From contig NZ_VTPY01000005.1 in the NCBI RefSeq assembly GCF_008297955.1, positions 434,001-498,000 on the forward strand: a stretch of DNA of 64,000 nt, written 5' to 3'. Of the stretch, positions 17,215 through 24,611 are shown one piece after another. Both the position numbers and the translations under genes were made by a program. How positions within the stretch are numbered: position 1 is the first letter of the stretch; each line of letters begins with the position of its first letter. Below the pieces are notes generated by a model. The model made no database searches and was not told the origin of the DNA. It saw only the letters and a list, made by a program, of their open reading frames with translations. This DNA comes from Billgrantia pellis. Lineage in GTDB: Bacteria; Pseudomonadota; Gammaproteobacteria; Pseudomonadales; Halomonadaceae.

Positions 17215-17233
17215 ATCAATGAGAGGGATTAGC
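17215..17233 (-). promoter_or_regulatory. Weak Fur-like site upstream of receptor 3
   Basis: ATCAATGAGAGGGATTAGC matches the Fur consensus at about 11 of 19 positions and sits 82 bases upstream of the ATG at 17133 in an AT-richer patch. This is clearly weaker than the other boxes; AraC-type activation may matter more here. Confidence 0.3.
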
Positions 17234-17310
17234 ATTAAGTTCGTGCATAGGTGTTCCGTTCGTTTCAGGTGACGCAGAGGACATTGCTGAAGCACGGTAG
17301 CCCTGATGAA

Positions 17311-17333
17311 ACGCCCGACACAGGGTCGGGCGT
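17311..17333 (-). terminator. Terminator-like hairpin after the RTX protein gene
   Basis: A perfect 9-bp stem ACGCCCGAC / GTCGGGCGT with a five-base loop, 18 bases past the minus-strand stop at 17351. On the minus strand the stem is followed by TTCATC, so only a short T stretch. Confidence 0.6.
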
Positions 17334-17350
17334 GGATTCGCTTGCTGTGC

Positions 17351-20300
17351 CTAGAGCATGAAGTCCTCGGTGCGCAGGCTATCGATACCCAGGACGTCGA
17401 CCTGCAGGTCGACGACGCCATCGCCGTTGACGTCGCCCTGGATCAGGCCGCCCTCGCTGCGCAACTCACCGGCAGTGCCGCTGAAGGCAGCGTTGCCGAC
17501 CCAAGCGAACGCTTGCTCGCCTTCGGTGGTGAGATCGCCATCGATGCCCGAGAGGTCGATCAGGTCACCTGCGTCGCGATCGAAGTCGACGATAATGTCG
17601 CTATCGAAGGCCGTGGACTCGAAGGTCGAGAGGTAGACGAAGCGGTCGCCCCCCTCGCCGCCGGTCAGGCTGTCGGCGCCCAGGCCACCGTAGAGGGTAT
17701 CGCTGGCCGCTGTGCCCAGAAGGGCGTCGTCGCTTTCGCCGCCGATGAGGCTATCGTCTGTCGCTGTGGGTACGCCAACCAGCTCGCCTTCGGCGTCGAG
17801 GTTTTCGGGTAGGGCATAGCTGTCGTCGCGTACCTTGTAGGAGACGCGCCACGTCTCGCCGGGCTCCAGCGCCGTGCCGCCATTGATAGCGTTCACGACA
17901 TAGCCTTCGTCAGTGGCGGTATATTCACCGTTCCATATGTCGGTAATGGTCCCCGGCAGGTGGAAGCTCACCGATGGCTGCTCGATGATGACGTCCGAGG
18001 TGTTCGTAACCCATATTTCGGACATGTAGCCGCCCGACCAGGTCTTGGTGATATTGCGGGTGAGCGCCAGAAAATCCGCCGCCGTGGAGGCGGGATCGAG
18101 CGCATCGAACAGCGCGGGATCTGCCGCTTCGCCGGCAACCAACGCCTCCGGGTGCAGCGTCAGTTCGGTGCCGTTCAAGGTGAGCGAGGTAGGCGCTTCA
18201 CTGGTAGGCGCGTACGCCTTGAAGGAGAAGCGCATGACACTGGCCTCCTTTAGCGCATCACTGCCGTCGTAGGCGATCCGATACGTGTCGCCGTCACGCG
18301 CCAGCAGAGTGGCACCATAGAAGGTGGTAATCTCCGCAGGCAGCGCGAAGGTGATCTCGGGGCTCGCCACATCGCTGTCCGAGTGGTTGGCGATCTCGAC
18401 GCGCATCACGTAGCCGCTTGACCAGCGGCTGACCATGCTCAGCACCACTTCCATTTCGCTGGCGGTGATAGTGGGCTCGTTCATTGGTTCTTCGGAAACC
18501 ACCGGCTCGGACTCGATGGTGCTCGAGGCCGGAGACGACACGGTGGTGTCGTTGGTGTCCTGTTCCGAGTCGGCGAGGATATCCGCTGGCGTGGGGGCGC
18601 TCGGTGCTTCTCCCTGGGAGAGGCTGCGAGTAGCGGCATCGAGCACGATGCCATCGGCGAACAGCACCCTTTCGATGCCGAGCAACGTATCGGTGTCTCC
18701 GCCGCCTCCCGCAAGCTGAAGGCTGCCGTCGTCGCCGAACCGAACGGCGTAAGCGTCGTAGTTCTGTTCCATGTGGGCGATATCGAAGCCGGCACCACCC
18801 TCGAGAACGTCGTTGCCGAGTCCACCGCGCAGGAGGTCGTCACCGGCGCCGCCAATGAGCGTGTCATGGCCCAAGGCCCCGTCGAGATAGACGCCGTTGT
18901 CGGTCCCCTGGATGAGGTCATCGCGGCGTGAGCCGACCACGTAATCGAAGCGGATCTGGTTGGCACCGGCCTCGGTGATGGCGCCGAAGGTCTCGCCGCC
19001 ATCGTTGTACCACACCACGGGTGAGAGGCCGTCGGCATCGGCGTCGCGAATCGACTGTTCGACATGCACGGTGTTGCCGTGATCCTGGCCGCCATGGAAG
19101 TTGATGTCGCGGTCGGTGGCACGCACATGGATATCGTTGCCCACCGAGGAGCGCCACGAGGCGAACAGCACGCTATGGCGCATGCCCGTGTCCTCGAGCT
19201 GGGTGAAGACGCCGTCGTAGCTCTCGCGCAGCTCGAAGGCATAGCCGTTGCCGCCGCTGCCCTTGTTGAAGGCACCGTGCGCGCCGAGTGAGTCGGCATG
19301 CAGATCGAGGGAGAGGGCGAACTCGAAGGCGGTGGAGGGGCCGTCGATCACTTCGATGTCTTCGACCCGAGCACCCACGGTGCCGCTCAGCTTGATCGCT
19401 TGGTAATGGGTCAGGTCGGAGAGCGTATTGCTGAACTCGGCCTTGTCGGGAGAGCCCAGTTCGTAGCCCACCGTGAAGCCCTGTAGGGTCACATTCTCCA
19501 GCGCATCGTAACGCTGTACCTTGGCTGCGCCGCCATCGAAGTCGAAGTGCACGCCGCGATCGAGGGTGACGGTGCCGCCATCGACAGCAACCACCGTGGC
19601 CATGCTGGTGCGCAACGGAGCATTCAGTTTCTGCCAGGAGGTATCGCCGATCTCGGCGAAGTATTCTTCCGTGTTGTCCTGCCAGATGCGTACGATATCG
19701 CCCGCTTGCAGGCCATGGTTCGTCTTGAGCGACAAGGTGTCGTCGCCCATGGCGGCGTTCTGCTTGAGGTAACCGGCGAATTGGGTCGCCTTGTTCTCCA
19801 CGAGGAAGGCATGCGCACTGCCGGAGGCGAGGGCTTCATCGGTGAAGATAATGCGCGTCTCGCCGCGCCCGGCCCCCACGATACCGATGTCGGAGCGCGA
19901 GACGGTGATCATGGCGTCGAATCGATAGTCGCCGGCGGCAAGGTGCAGGACGGCGCCTTCCGGGGCGGCGTCGATCAGCGCCTGCAGCTCGGCGGCAGTG
20001 ATCTCGGGGCCGACGGTGGCTTCGCCATTGCCGTCGAACGGGCTGGGCTCGACCGACTGGGTCTCGGCGACCTCAGCGATCAGCAGCGTTTCCGCTTCGG
20101 GGGAGAACTTGGGAATGGCGCCGTTGACCGTCAGCTCGGAAGGCATCATGCCGCTCTCGGTCAGTACCTTGAATTTGAATCGCACGGTCTCGCCCGGAGC
20201 GATATCGTGGTTATCGTCGTCGACAATGGTATAGCGGCCATCGGTTCGGCCATCGATGACTCCGTCCCAGATATCGGTAATGGTGCCGTCGAGTGTGAAG

Positions 20301-20410
20301 TCGACCCGATAGTCGACGATCGATTGGGTTCCTTGGTTGGTGATGAAGATCTCCATCACGAAGCCGCCGTTCCACTGGCTGCTGAGAGAGGTATCGATGA
20401 AGGGACGCAT
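17351..20410 (-). CDS. RTX-type secreted multidomain protein: beta-helix plus three CBM2-like repeats
   Basis: A 1019-residue protein with no signal peptide, so type I secretion is likely. Residues 5-105, 648-755 and 780-875 are three homologous modules starting W-x-(G/S)-G-(F/Y)-x-(M/S), with (V/A)TN/AN turns and ITDIWDG or ITDIWNG; they resemble CBM2 cellulose/chitin-binding modules. Residues 137-490 look like a right-handed beta-helix (LHLAAGDYRF, IGIVGAGRGETRI), the fold of pectate lyases and mannuronan epimerases. Residues 510-545 hold RTX nonapeptides (GGAGDDLLRG). Residues 885-1019 are a second RTX block plus a serralysin-type M10 C-terminal domain (DLIDLSGID, AGELRS, GDVNGDG), ending DFML as in type I substrates. 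ATG 20410 was chosen as the first methionine before the first module; the frame stays open to 20608. Substrate and activity are unknown. Confidence 0.75.
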   Translation of the reverse strand: MRPFIDTSLSSQWNGGFVMEIFITNQGTQSIVDYRVDFTLDGTITDIWDGVIDGRTDGRYTIVDDDNHDIAPGETVRFKFKVLTESGMMPSELTVNGAIPKFSPEAETLLIAEVAETQSVEPSPFDGNGEATVGPEITAAELQALIDAAPEGAVLHLAAGDYRFDAMITVSRSDIGIVGAGRGETRIIFTDEALASGSAHAFLVENKATQFAGYLKQNAAMGDDTLSLKTNHGLQAGDIVRIWQDNTEEYFAEIGDTSWQKLNAPLRTSMATVVAVDGGTVTLDRGVHFDFDGGAAKVQRYDALENVTLQGFTVGYELGSPDKAEFSNTLSDLTHYQAIKLSGTVGARVEDIEVIDGPSTAFEFALSLDLHADSLGAHGAFNKGSGGNGYAFELRESYDGVFTQLEDTGMRHSVLFASWRSSVGNDIHVRATDRDINFHGGQDHGNTVHVEQSIRDADADGLSPVVWYNDGGETFGAITEAGANQIRFDYVVGSRRDDLIQGTDNGVYLDGALGHDTLIGGAGDDLLRGGLGNDVLEGGAGFDIAHMEQNYDAYAVRFGDDGSLQLAGGGGDTDTLLGIERVLFADGIVLDAATRSLSQGEAPSAPTPADILADSEQDTNDTTVSSPASSTIESEPVVSEEPMNEPTITASEMEVVLSMVSRWSSGYVMRVEIANHSDSDVASPEITFALPAEITTFYGATLLARDGDTYRIAYDGSDALKEASVMRFSFKAYAPTSEAPTSLTLNGTELTLHPEALVAGEAADPALFDALDPASTAADFLALTRNITKTWSGGYMSEIWVTNTSDVIIEQPSVSFHLPGTITDIWNGEYTATDEGYVVNAINGGTALEPGETWRVSYKVRDDSYALPENLDAEGELVGVPTATDDSLIGGESDDALLGTAASDTLYGGLGADSLTGGEGGDRFVYLSTFESTAFDSDIIVDFDRDAGDLIDLSGIDGDLTTEGEQAFAWVGNAAFSGTAGELRSEGGLIQGDVNGDGVVDLQVDVLGIDSLRTEDFML

Positions 20411-20792
20411 GAAGCTACCGCCATTGCTAGGAATGAAGCAGGCCGCCGGAGGCGGGCAGAGTGTCGGCTGCGGTAGAAGACAAGCACCTGCGAGTGCAAG
20501 GGATGGCGCTCGCCTGGCCGGGCAGTCATTCGCCCACTGTCGTCCCTGGAAGCGTTCTAACGGGCAGGACAATGCGAATATAACGGTTCGATTCGCTTCA
20601 ATTGGCAAGAAAAACCTAACTTTCCTTACGCTGTTCCCGGGTCAGCTATGGCGGGTCGTGATTCTTCCGAGAGGGGCATGGCCGGTGGACGAGGTTTTTG
20701 GCGAGGATTGATAACTATTATCATTAATGGCATCATCTTACGCCGCCCACCCAGGGCTACCGTTCGCCGTTACCGTCTCGGGAGTTACATCA
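20411..20792. other. Divergent intergenic region between RTX gene and TonB operon
   Basis: This 382-base gap has no recognisable gene. Toward the RTX gene (minus) it holds GGCGGTAGCTTC at 20411-20422, directly before the ATG, which can act as a weak ribosome-binding site and also resembles an RfaH ops element. A possible minus-strand promoter is TTGCCA (20608-20603) and TATATT (20582-20577), with a long 20-base spacer, leaving a leader of about 160 bases. Toward the TonB operon it holds the Fur box at 20710-20728. The frame of the RTX gene stays open to 20608, so an earlier start is not fully excluded. Confidence 0.5.
20710..20728 (+). promoter_or_regulatory. Fur box upstream of the TonB-system operon
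   Basis: GATAACTATTATCATTAAT matches the Fur consensus at 14 of 19 positions, the best in the window, and is nearly palindromic. It lies 65 bases upstream of the first gene of the DUF3450-ttpC-exbBD-tonB operon. It could also act on the divergent RTX gene, whose start is 300 bases away. Confidence 0.7.
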
Positions 20793-21563
20793 GTGAGATC
20801 GTTTCGCTACCCCTGCCTCGCAAGCCTGCTCTGGCTGGGGCTTGTTACGGCGTCCACCGCCGACCCTGATGTGCGTGAGGAAGCCACTCAGGCCCAGCGC
20901 AACCAGGCCGAACTGCAGGCACGCATCGACGAGGCCGACGACGAATCCCGTGCCATGCTCGCGGAGCTGCGTGAGCTGGAACGAGCCAATCGCCGCCTCG
21001 AACGCGAGAACGCCGAGCTCGCACCACGCCTGGAACGACGGGCCGACGCGCTTGAGCGGCGCGAAGCTGCCCTGGGCACGCTGGAGGAGACGCGGGACGC
21101 TCTGCCGGCGCTGCAGGCACGACTCGTCGAGCGTCTGGCGCAGTGGGTCGACGACGACATGCCTTTTCTGCGCGACGAGCGCCGTGCTCGCGTGGCAAGC
21201 CTACAGGCCATGGATGGCGAACCGACTTCTGCCGAGCGCTGGGAGCGCATCGTTGGGGCATGGCGGACCGAGCTGGAGTACGGACGCGAATTCGACGCTT
21301 GGCGCGGTTACCAGGATAGCGAGGGAGGGCGGCGTGAAGTCGACTACCTGCGTCTGGGGCGCATCGGCTTCTACTACCTGACACCCGATGGTCGTGAGGG
21401 AGGTGTCTGGGAGGTAGCGTCGGAGCGCTGGGTGCCGCTCGACGAGGCCCAGCGCCGCGAGGTGCGCAATGGTCTGCGTATCGCTCGCGATCGTCGGGCG
21501 CCCGAGTTGTTGACGCTGCCAATCTCGCAGCCGCTCGAAAGCACTGGGGAGGGCGATTCATGA
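20793..21563 (+). CDS. DUF3450-family periplasmic coiled-coil protein of the TonB2-type operon
   Basis: A 256-residue exported protein. A signal peptide covers about the first 25 residues, followed by a long heptad-rich coiled coil to about residue 95 (many Glu, Arg, Ala, Leu). A globular C-terminal half holds the DUF3450 pattern (VDYLRLGRIGFYYLTPDGREGGVW). Proteins of this family head TonB2-type clusters in marine gammaproteobacteria; their exact role is not established. The start is GTG 20793, with GGAG eight bases upstream. ATG 20727 would add 22 residues and spoil the signal peptide. It overlaps the next gene by ATGA. Confidence 0.8.
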   Translation: MRSFRYPCLASLLWLGLVTASTADPDVREEATQAQRNQAELQARIDEADDESRAMLAELRELERANRRLERENAELAPRLERRADALERREAALGTLEETRDALPALQARLVERLAQWVDDDMPFLRDERRARVASLQAMDGEPTSAERWERIVGAWRTELEYGREFDAWRGYQDSEGGRREVDYLRLGRIGFYYLTPDGREGGVWEVASERWVPLDEAQRREVRNGLRIARDRRAPELLTLPISQPLESTGEGDS

Positions 21564-22933
21564 GAACGCCACGCTACGTTGTCGGCCTGCTGATCGCCGG
21601 TCTCCTGGCCATTCCGGGCACGGCTCAGGCTCAATCCGAACCGCTGAATACCCTGCGTGCCGAACGAGAGGCCGCCGAAGCCCGTGATCGAGCGCGCTTG
21701 GCCGAACTGATCGAGGACCGCGAGGCGCTCGAGTCCGCTCTCGAGGAAGCCCGCGCCGCACATGAAACTGCCGAGGCACGCAACGCAGAACTGCAGGCCG
21801 AGGCGGAGGCGCTGGACGAGCGTCAGGCCGAGCTGGATGCCAGACAGGAGGAACAGGGCGACGACCTGAAGGCCATCCTGGCGTCGCTGAAGCAGCACAG
21901 CGGCGAGCTGCGCGATAGCCTGGCGGACAGCTGGCTGGTCGCGGGAACCGGTGAACTTCCGCCACGTCTCGATGATGCCGAAGTGTTATCACTCGAACAC
22001 CTGGAAACCTTTGCCGACCGTCTGATCGAACTCACTGCCGATACGGGGCGGGTGGTTCGTTTCGAAGCCCCGGTAGCGGCGGCCAGTGGCGAGATCGCAC
22101 CGCGACAGATCGTAGGCCTGGGCGACTTCGCCGCCTTCACCGAAACGCATCTGCTCCGCCGCGGCGCGGATGACGAGGCGTTGTCGGTGGTGGAGCGTAC
22201 CCCGCGTGAGGTTGCCTCCCGCCTGGCCGCCTTCCATGCCGGCGAGTCGCGCTCCCTGGCACTCGATCCGACCCGAGGGGAAGTGCTGTCCGCACTGGCG
22301 CAGCGCCCGAACCTGGTTGAGCGTTTTCATCAGGGGGGGGCGGTAGGCTATGTCGTCGTGGGCTTGGGCGTCATCGGTTTGCTGGTGGCCCTCCTGCAAT
22401 ACGCCTACCTGCTGCGCATCAGCCTGGCCATGCGTCGTCAGCTGCGCGACCTGAGCATTCTGCGTGACGACAATCCGCTGGGGCGCGTGCTGTTGCGCTT
22501 CCGTGCACTACGGGACGACCCGGTGCCGGAAGCGCTGGAGGCGCGTCTCGATGAGGCCGTGCTCGCCGAGTTGCCGCGCCTCGAGCGCGGTCAGCCGCTG
22601 GTCAAGCTGCTCGCGGCCGTGGCACCCCTGTTGGGCTTGCTCGGCACCGTGACCGGAATGATCGTCACCTTCCAGGCCATCACCGTGTTCGGCACCGGCG
22701 ATCCGCAGCTCATGGCGGGTGGCATCAGTCAGGCATTGGTCACGACGGTGCTGGGGTTGATTACCGCTGTGCCGCTGCTATTCGCGCATACCGCGTTGGC
22801 CGGCCGTAGCCGCCATCTGGCTGGCCTGGTGGAGGGACAAGCCAGTGCCGCCCTGGCCGAGCATCTCGAAAGCCGTCCCAGCGGACCGGACACCACCACC
22901 GGGAGCGCGCGCCGCGATGCCGCCCTGGCTTGA
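21560..22933 (+). CDS. TtpC-like MotA/TolQ/ExbB proton-channel protein with periplasmic coiled coil
   Basis: A 457-residue protein. A signal peptide ends at GTAQAQ, and a coiled coil spans about residues 30-115. A periplasmic region follows, then a membrane segment near 265 (VVGLGVIGLLVALLQYAYLL). The MotA/TolQ/ExbB core starts near 345 (LLAAVAPLLGLLGTVTGMIVTFQ, GISQALVTTVLGLITAVPLL). This layout is that of TtpC, the fourth component of Vibrio TonB2 systems, which couples ExbB2/ExbD2 to TonB2. It overlaps DUF3450 by four bases and exbB by 17, so expression is coupled. Confidence 0.85.
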   Translation: MRTPRYVVGLLIAGLLAIPGTAQAQSEPLNTLRAEREAAEARDRARLAELIEDREALESALEEARAAHETAEARNAELQAEAEALDERQAELDARQEEQGDDLKAILASLKQHSGELRDSLADSWLVAGTGELPPRLDDAEVLSLEHLETFADRLIELTADTGRVVRFEAPVAAASGEIAPRQIVGLGDFAAFTETHLLRRGADDEALSVVERTPREVASRLAAFHAGESRSLALDPTRGEVLSALAQRPNLVERFHQGGAVGYVVVGLGVIGLLVALLQYAYLLRISLAMRRQLRDLSILRDDNPLGRVLLRFRALRDDPVPEALEARLDEAVLAELPRLERGQPLVKLLAAVAPLLGLLGTVTGMIVTFQAITVFGTGDPQLMAGGISQALVTTVLGLITAVPLLFAHTALAGRSRHLAGLVEGQASAALAEHLESRPSGPDTTTGSARRDAALA

Positions 22934-23450
22934 ACCGTTGGAGCGCCTGGTCGAGGCGGGCGGCTCGGTCCTGGTGGTGATCGTACTGGTCGCCATGCTG
23001 CTGTTCAGCCTGGCCCTCGAGCGTGTGTGGTATTTCCGCATCACTTATCGCCGTGCGCGACGGGCGCTGATCCGGCGCTGGGCGGCACGCCGTGACCATC
23101 TGAGCTGGAGCGCCCTGACGCTTCGCGAGGCGTGGACCCGTGATTTGATCGGTCGGCTGCGCCGGCCATTGCCATGGCTGCGACTGCTGGTGGCACTATG
23201 CCCGCTGCTGGGATTGCTGGGCACCGTGACCGGCATGATTGCCGTGTTCGACAGCCTGGCCCTCAGCGATACCAGCCAGGCGCGGGCCATGGCGGACGGC
23301 GTGGCACGAGCCACCCTGCCGACGCTGGCGGGCATGGCGGTGGCGGTGGTGGGGCTACTTTTCACCAGCCGGCTGGAGCACATCATTCGACGCGAGGACC
23401 AGCGCCTGCACGACCGCCTGGCTCGCGCCGTGGAGGAATCCGATGCGTAG
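22917..23450 (+). CDS. exbB: ExbB2-like proton-channel subunit
   Basis: A 177-residue short-type ExbB. The first membrane helix follows a short N-terminus (VLVVIVLVAMLLFSLALERV). The MotA/TolQ/ExbB signature CPLLGLLGTVTGMIAVFDSL lies near residue 100, and the third helix (TLAGMAVAVVGLLF) near 140. It forms the pentameric channel with ExbD that uses the proton motive force to drive TonB. It begins inside the ttpC-like gene (17-base overlap) and its stop lies inside the exbD start region (eight-base overlap). Confidence 0.88.
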   Translation: MPPWLEPLERLVEAGGSVLVVIVLVAMLLFSLALERVWYFRITYRRARRALIRRWAARRDHLSWSALTLREAWTRDLIGRLRRPLPWLRLLVALCPLLGLLGTVTGMIAVFDSLALSDTSQARAMADGVARATLPTLAGMAVAVVGLLFTSRLEHIIRREDQRLHDRLARAVEESDA

Positions 23451-23850
23451 ACGTCGCCTTGTCGCCGACGACAGCGAGACCAGCGAGGTCAACCTGACCC
23501 CGATGCTGGATGTCGTGTTCATCATGTTGATCTTCTTCATCGTCACGACCAGCTTCATCAAGGAGAGCGGGGTGGAGATCCAGCGCCCCGAATCCAGTGC
23601 CGCCAGTCCCCAACCCGATGCTCAGGTGATGGTGGCGATCACTCCCGAAGGCGCGGTATGGGTCGATGGCCAACCCATGGACCTGCACCGCGTCGGAGGC
23701 GAAGTGGCCGGGCTGGTGAGCGATGGCGGGTCGGTGGTGATCCAGGCCGATCGCGAATCGACGACCGGCCTGCTGATCGAGGTCATGGATCGCATTCGCG
23801 AGGCCGGCGTGGAGCAAGTGGCGGTGGCCGCGAGCCGGAGCCGGCCATGA
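23443..23850 (+). CDS. exbD: ExbD2-like biopolymer transport protein
   Basis: A 135-residue ExbD/TolR protein. After a short basic cytoplasmic N-terminus it has EVNLTPMLDVVFIMLIFFIV, with the channel aspartate in PMLD. A periplasmic domain with VWVDGQPMDL and VVIQADRES follows. It works with ExbB to energise TonB. The start ATG 23443 overlaps the exbB stop by eight bases; the stop overlaps tonB by four (ATGA). Confidence 0.92.
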   Translation: MRRRRLVADDSETSEVNLTPMLDVVFIMLIFFIVTTSFIKESGVEIQRPESSAASPQPDAQVMVAITPEGAVWVDGQPMDLHRVGGEVAGLVSDGGSVVIQADRESTTGLLIEVMDRIREAGVEQVAVAASRSRP

Positions 23851-24608
23851 CCCGCATACCCCTCTCTTCGTTGGGAGGTGCGGCCCTGGCGCTGTTGTTG
23901 TTCTGGCTGCTGGCGCTATTGGTGACCCCTCCGGAGGAGGCGTTCGAGGTGATCGACGAGAGCCTGACGCTAAGCATGGTCGAAGCTCCGGAGCCGGTGC
24001 AGGAGGAAACGGCTGAACCCAGCGCCGAACCGCCGCCACCCCAGGCGGAAGCGACGCCACCGCCTCAGCCGGAACCGCTGCCGCCGCTGGAGAGTTCGAT
24101 CGCCATGCCGGAGCCGGAGCTGCCTCCTGAGCCGGTGGAGCCGCTCGAGCTCGACGCCAGCCTGCCCGAACTCAGCGAGGCCCGGCCGGAACCGCCGCCG
24201 GAGCCTCAACCGGAACCCGAACCTGAACCTGAACCGGCCCCGGAGCCGTCGCCCGAGCCAGCGCCGTCTCCCGAGCCGAGCTCGTCACCTCCGGCTTCCA
24301 GCGCGGCCGCTCCCGAGCCAGCTCCTGCCGAGCAAGGGCCGGTGGATGTCGGGCAGATCGCCCCGACCAATCGCGTGCCGCCGGAGTACCCCTCGCGCGC
24401 CCAGCGGCGTGGTCTGGAAGGGCACGTGGAGCTGCAGTTCCTGATTCGCCCCGATGGCAGCGTCGATCGTTCTTCCATACGCGTGGTCGAGTCGCAGCCG
24501 CGCAACGTTTTCGACTCGGCTGCCGAACAAGCCGTGGCGCGTTGGCAGTTCGAACCGGCCAACGGCGTGCGCCGCGCGCGGCAGCGCCTCGAGTTCCAGT
24601 TGAGGTAA
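23847..24608 (+). CDS. tonB: TonB energy-transducing protein
   Basis: A 253-residue TonB. One N-terminal membrane anchor (ALALLLFWLLALLV, residues 13-26) is followed by a Pro/Glu-rich rigid spanner from about 45 to 160, with long runs of PEP and EPEP. The C-terminal domain from about 165 shows RVPPEYPSRAQRRGLEGHVELQF, with the YP motif that contacts TonB boxes, and ends in RRARQRLEFQLR. It would serve the three receptors encoded next door. It lies between exbD (four-base overlap) and the TPR gene. Confidence 0.93.
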   Translation: MTRIPLSSLGGAALALLLFWLLALLVTPPEEAFEVIDESLTLSMVEAPEPVQEETAEPSAEPPPPQAEATPPPQPEPLPPLESSIAMPEPELPPEPVEPLELDASLPELSEARPEPPPEPQPEPEPEPEPAPEPSPEPAPSPEPSSSPPASSAAAPEPAPAEQGPVDVGQIAPTNRVPPEYPSRAQRRGLEGHVELQFLIRPDGSVDRSSIRVVESQPRNVFDSAAEQAVARWQFEPANGVRRARQRLEFQLR

Positions 24609-24611
24609 GTC

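Noticed and set aside
16195..17232. A 345-codon plus-strand frame opposite the IutA-like receptor
   Set aside because: It is antisense to a receptor with full plug and barrel signatures; composition is Val/Gly/Ala-rich shadow sequence without motifs.
17351..20410. Serralysin protease
   Set aside because: The C-terminal M10-type domain is present, but the zinc-binding HExxHxxGxxH motif of the protease domain is absent.
20411..20600. Riboswitch (c-di-GMP or other) in the leader of the RTX gene
   Set aside because: The leader was read for known conserved cores and none could be matched; GC-rich hairpins alone are not evidence.
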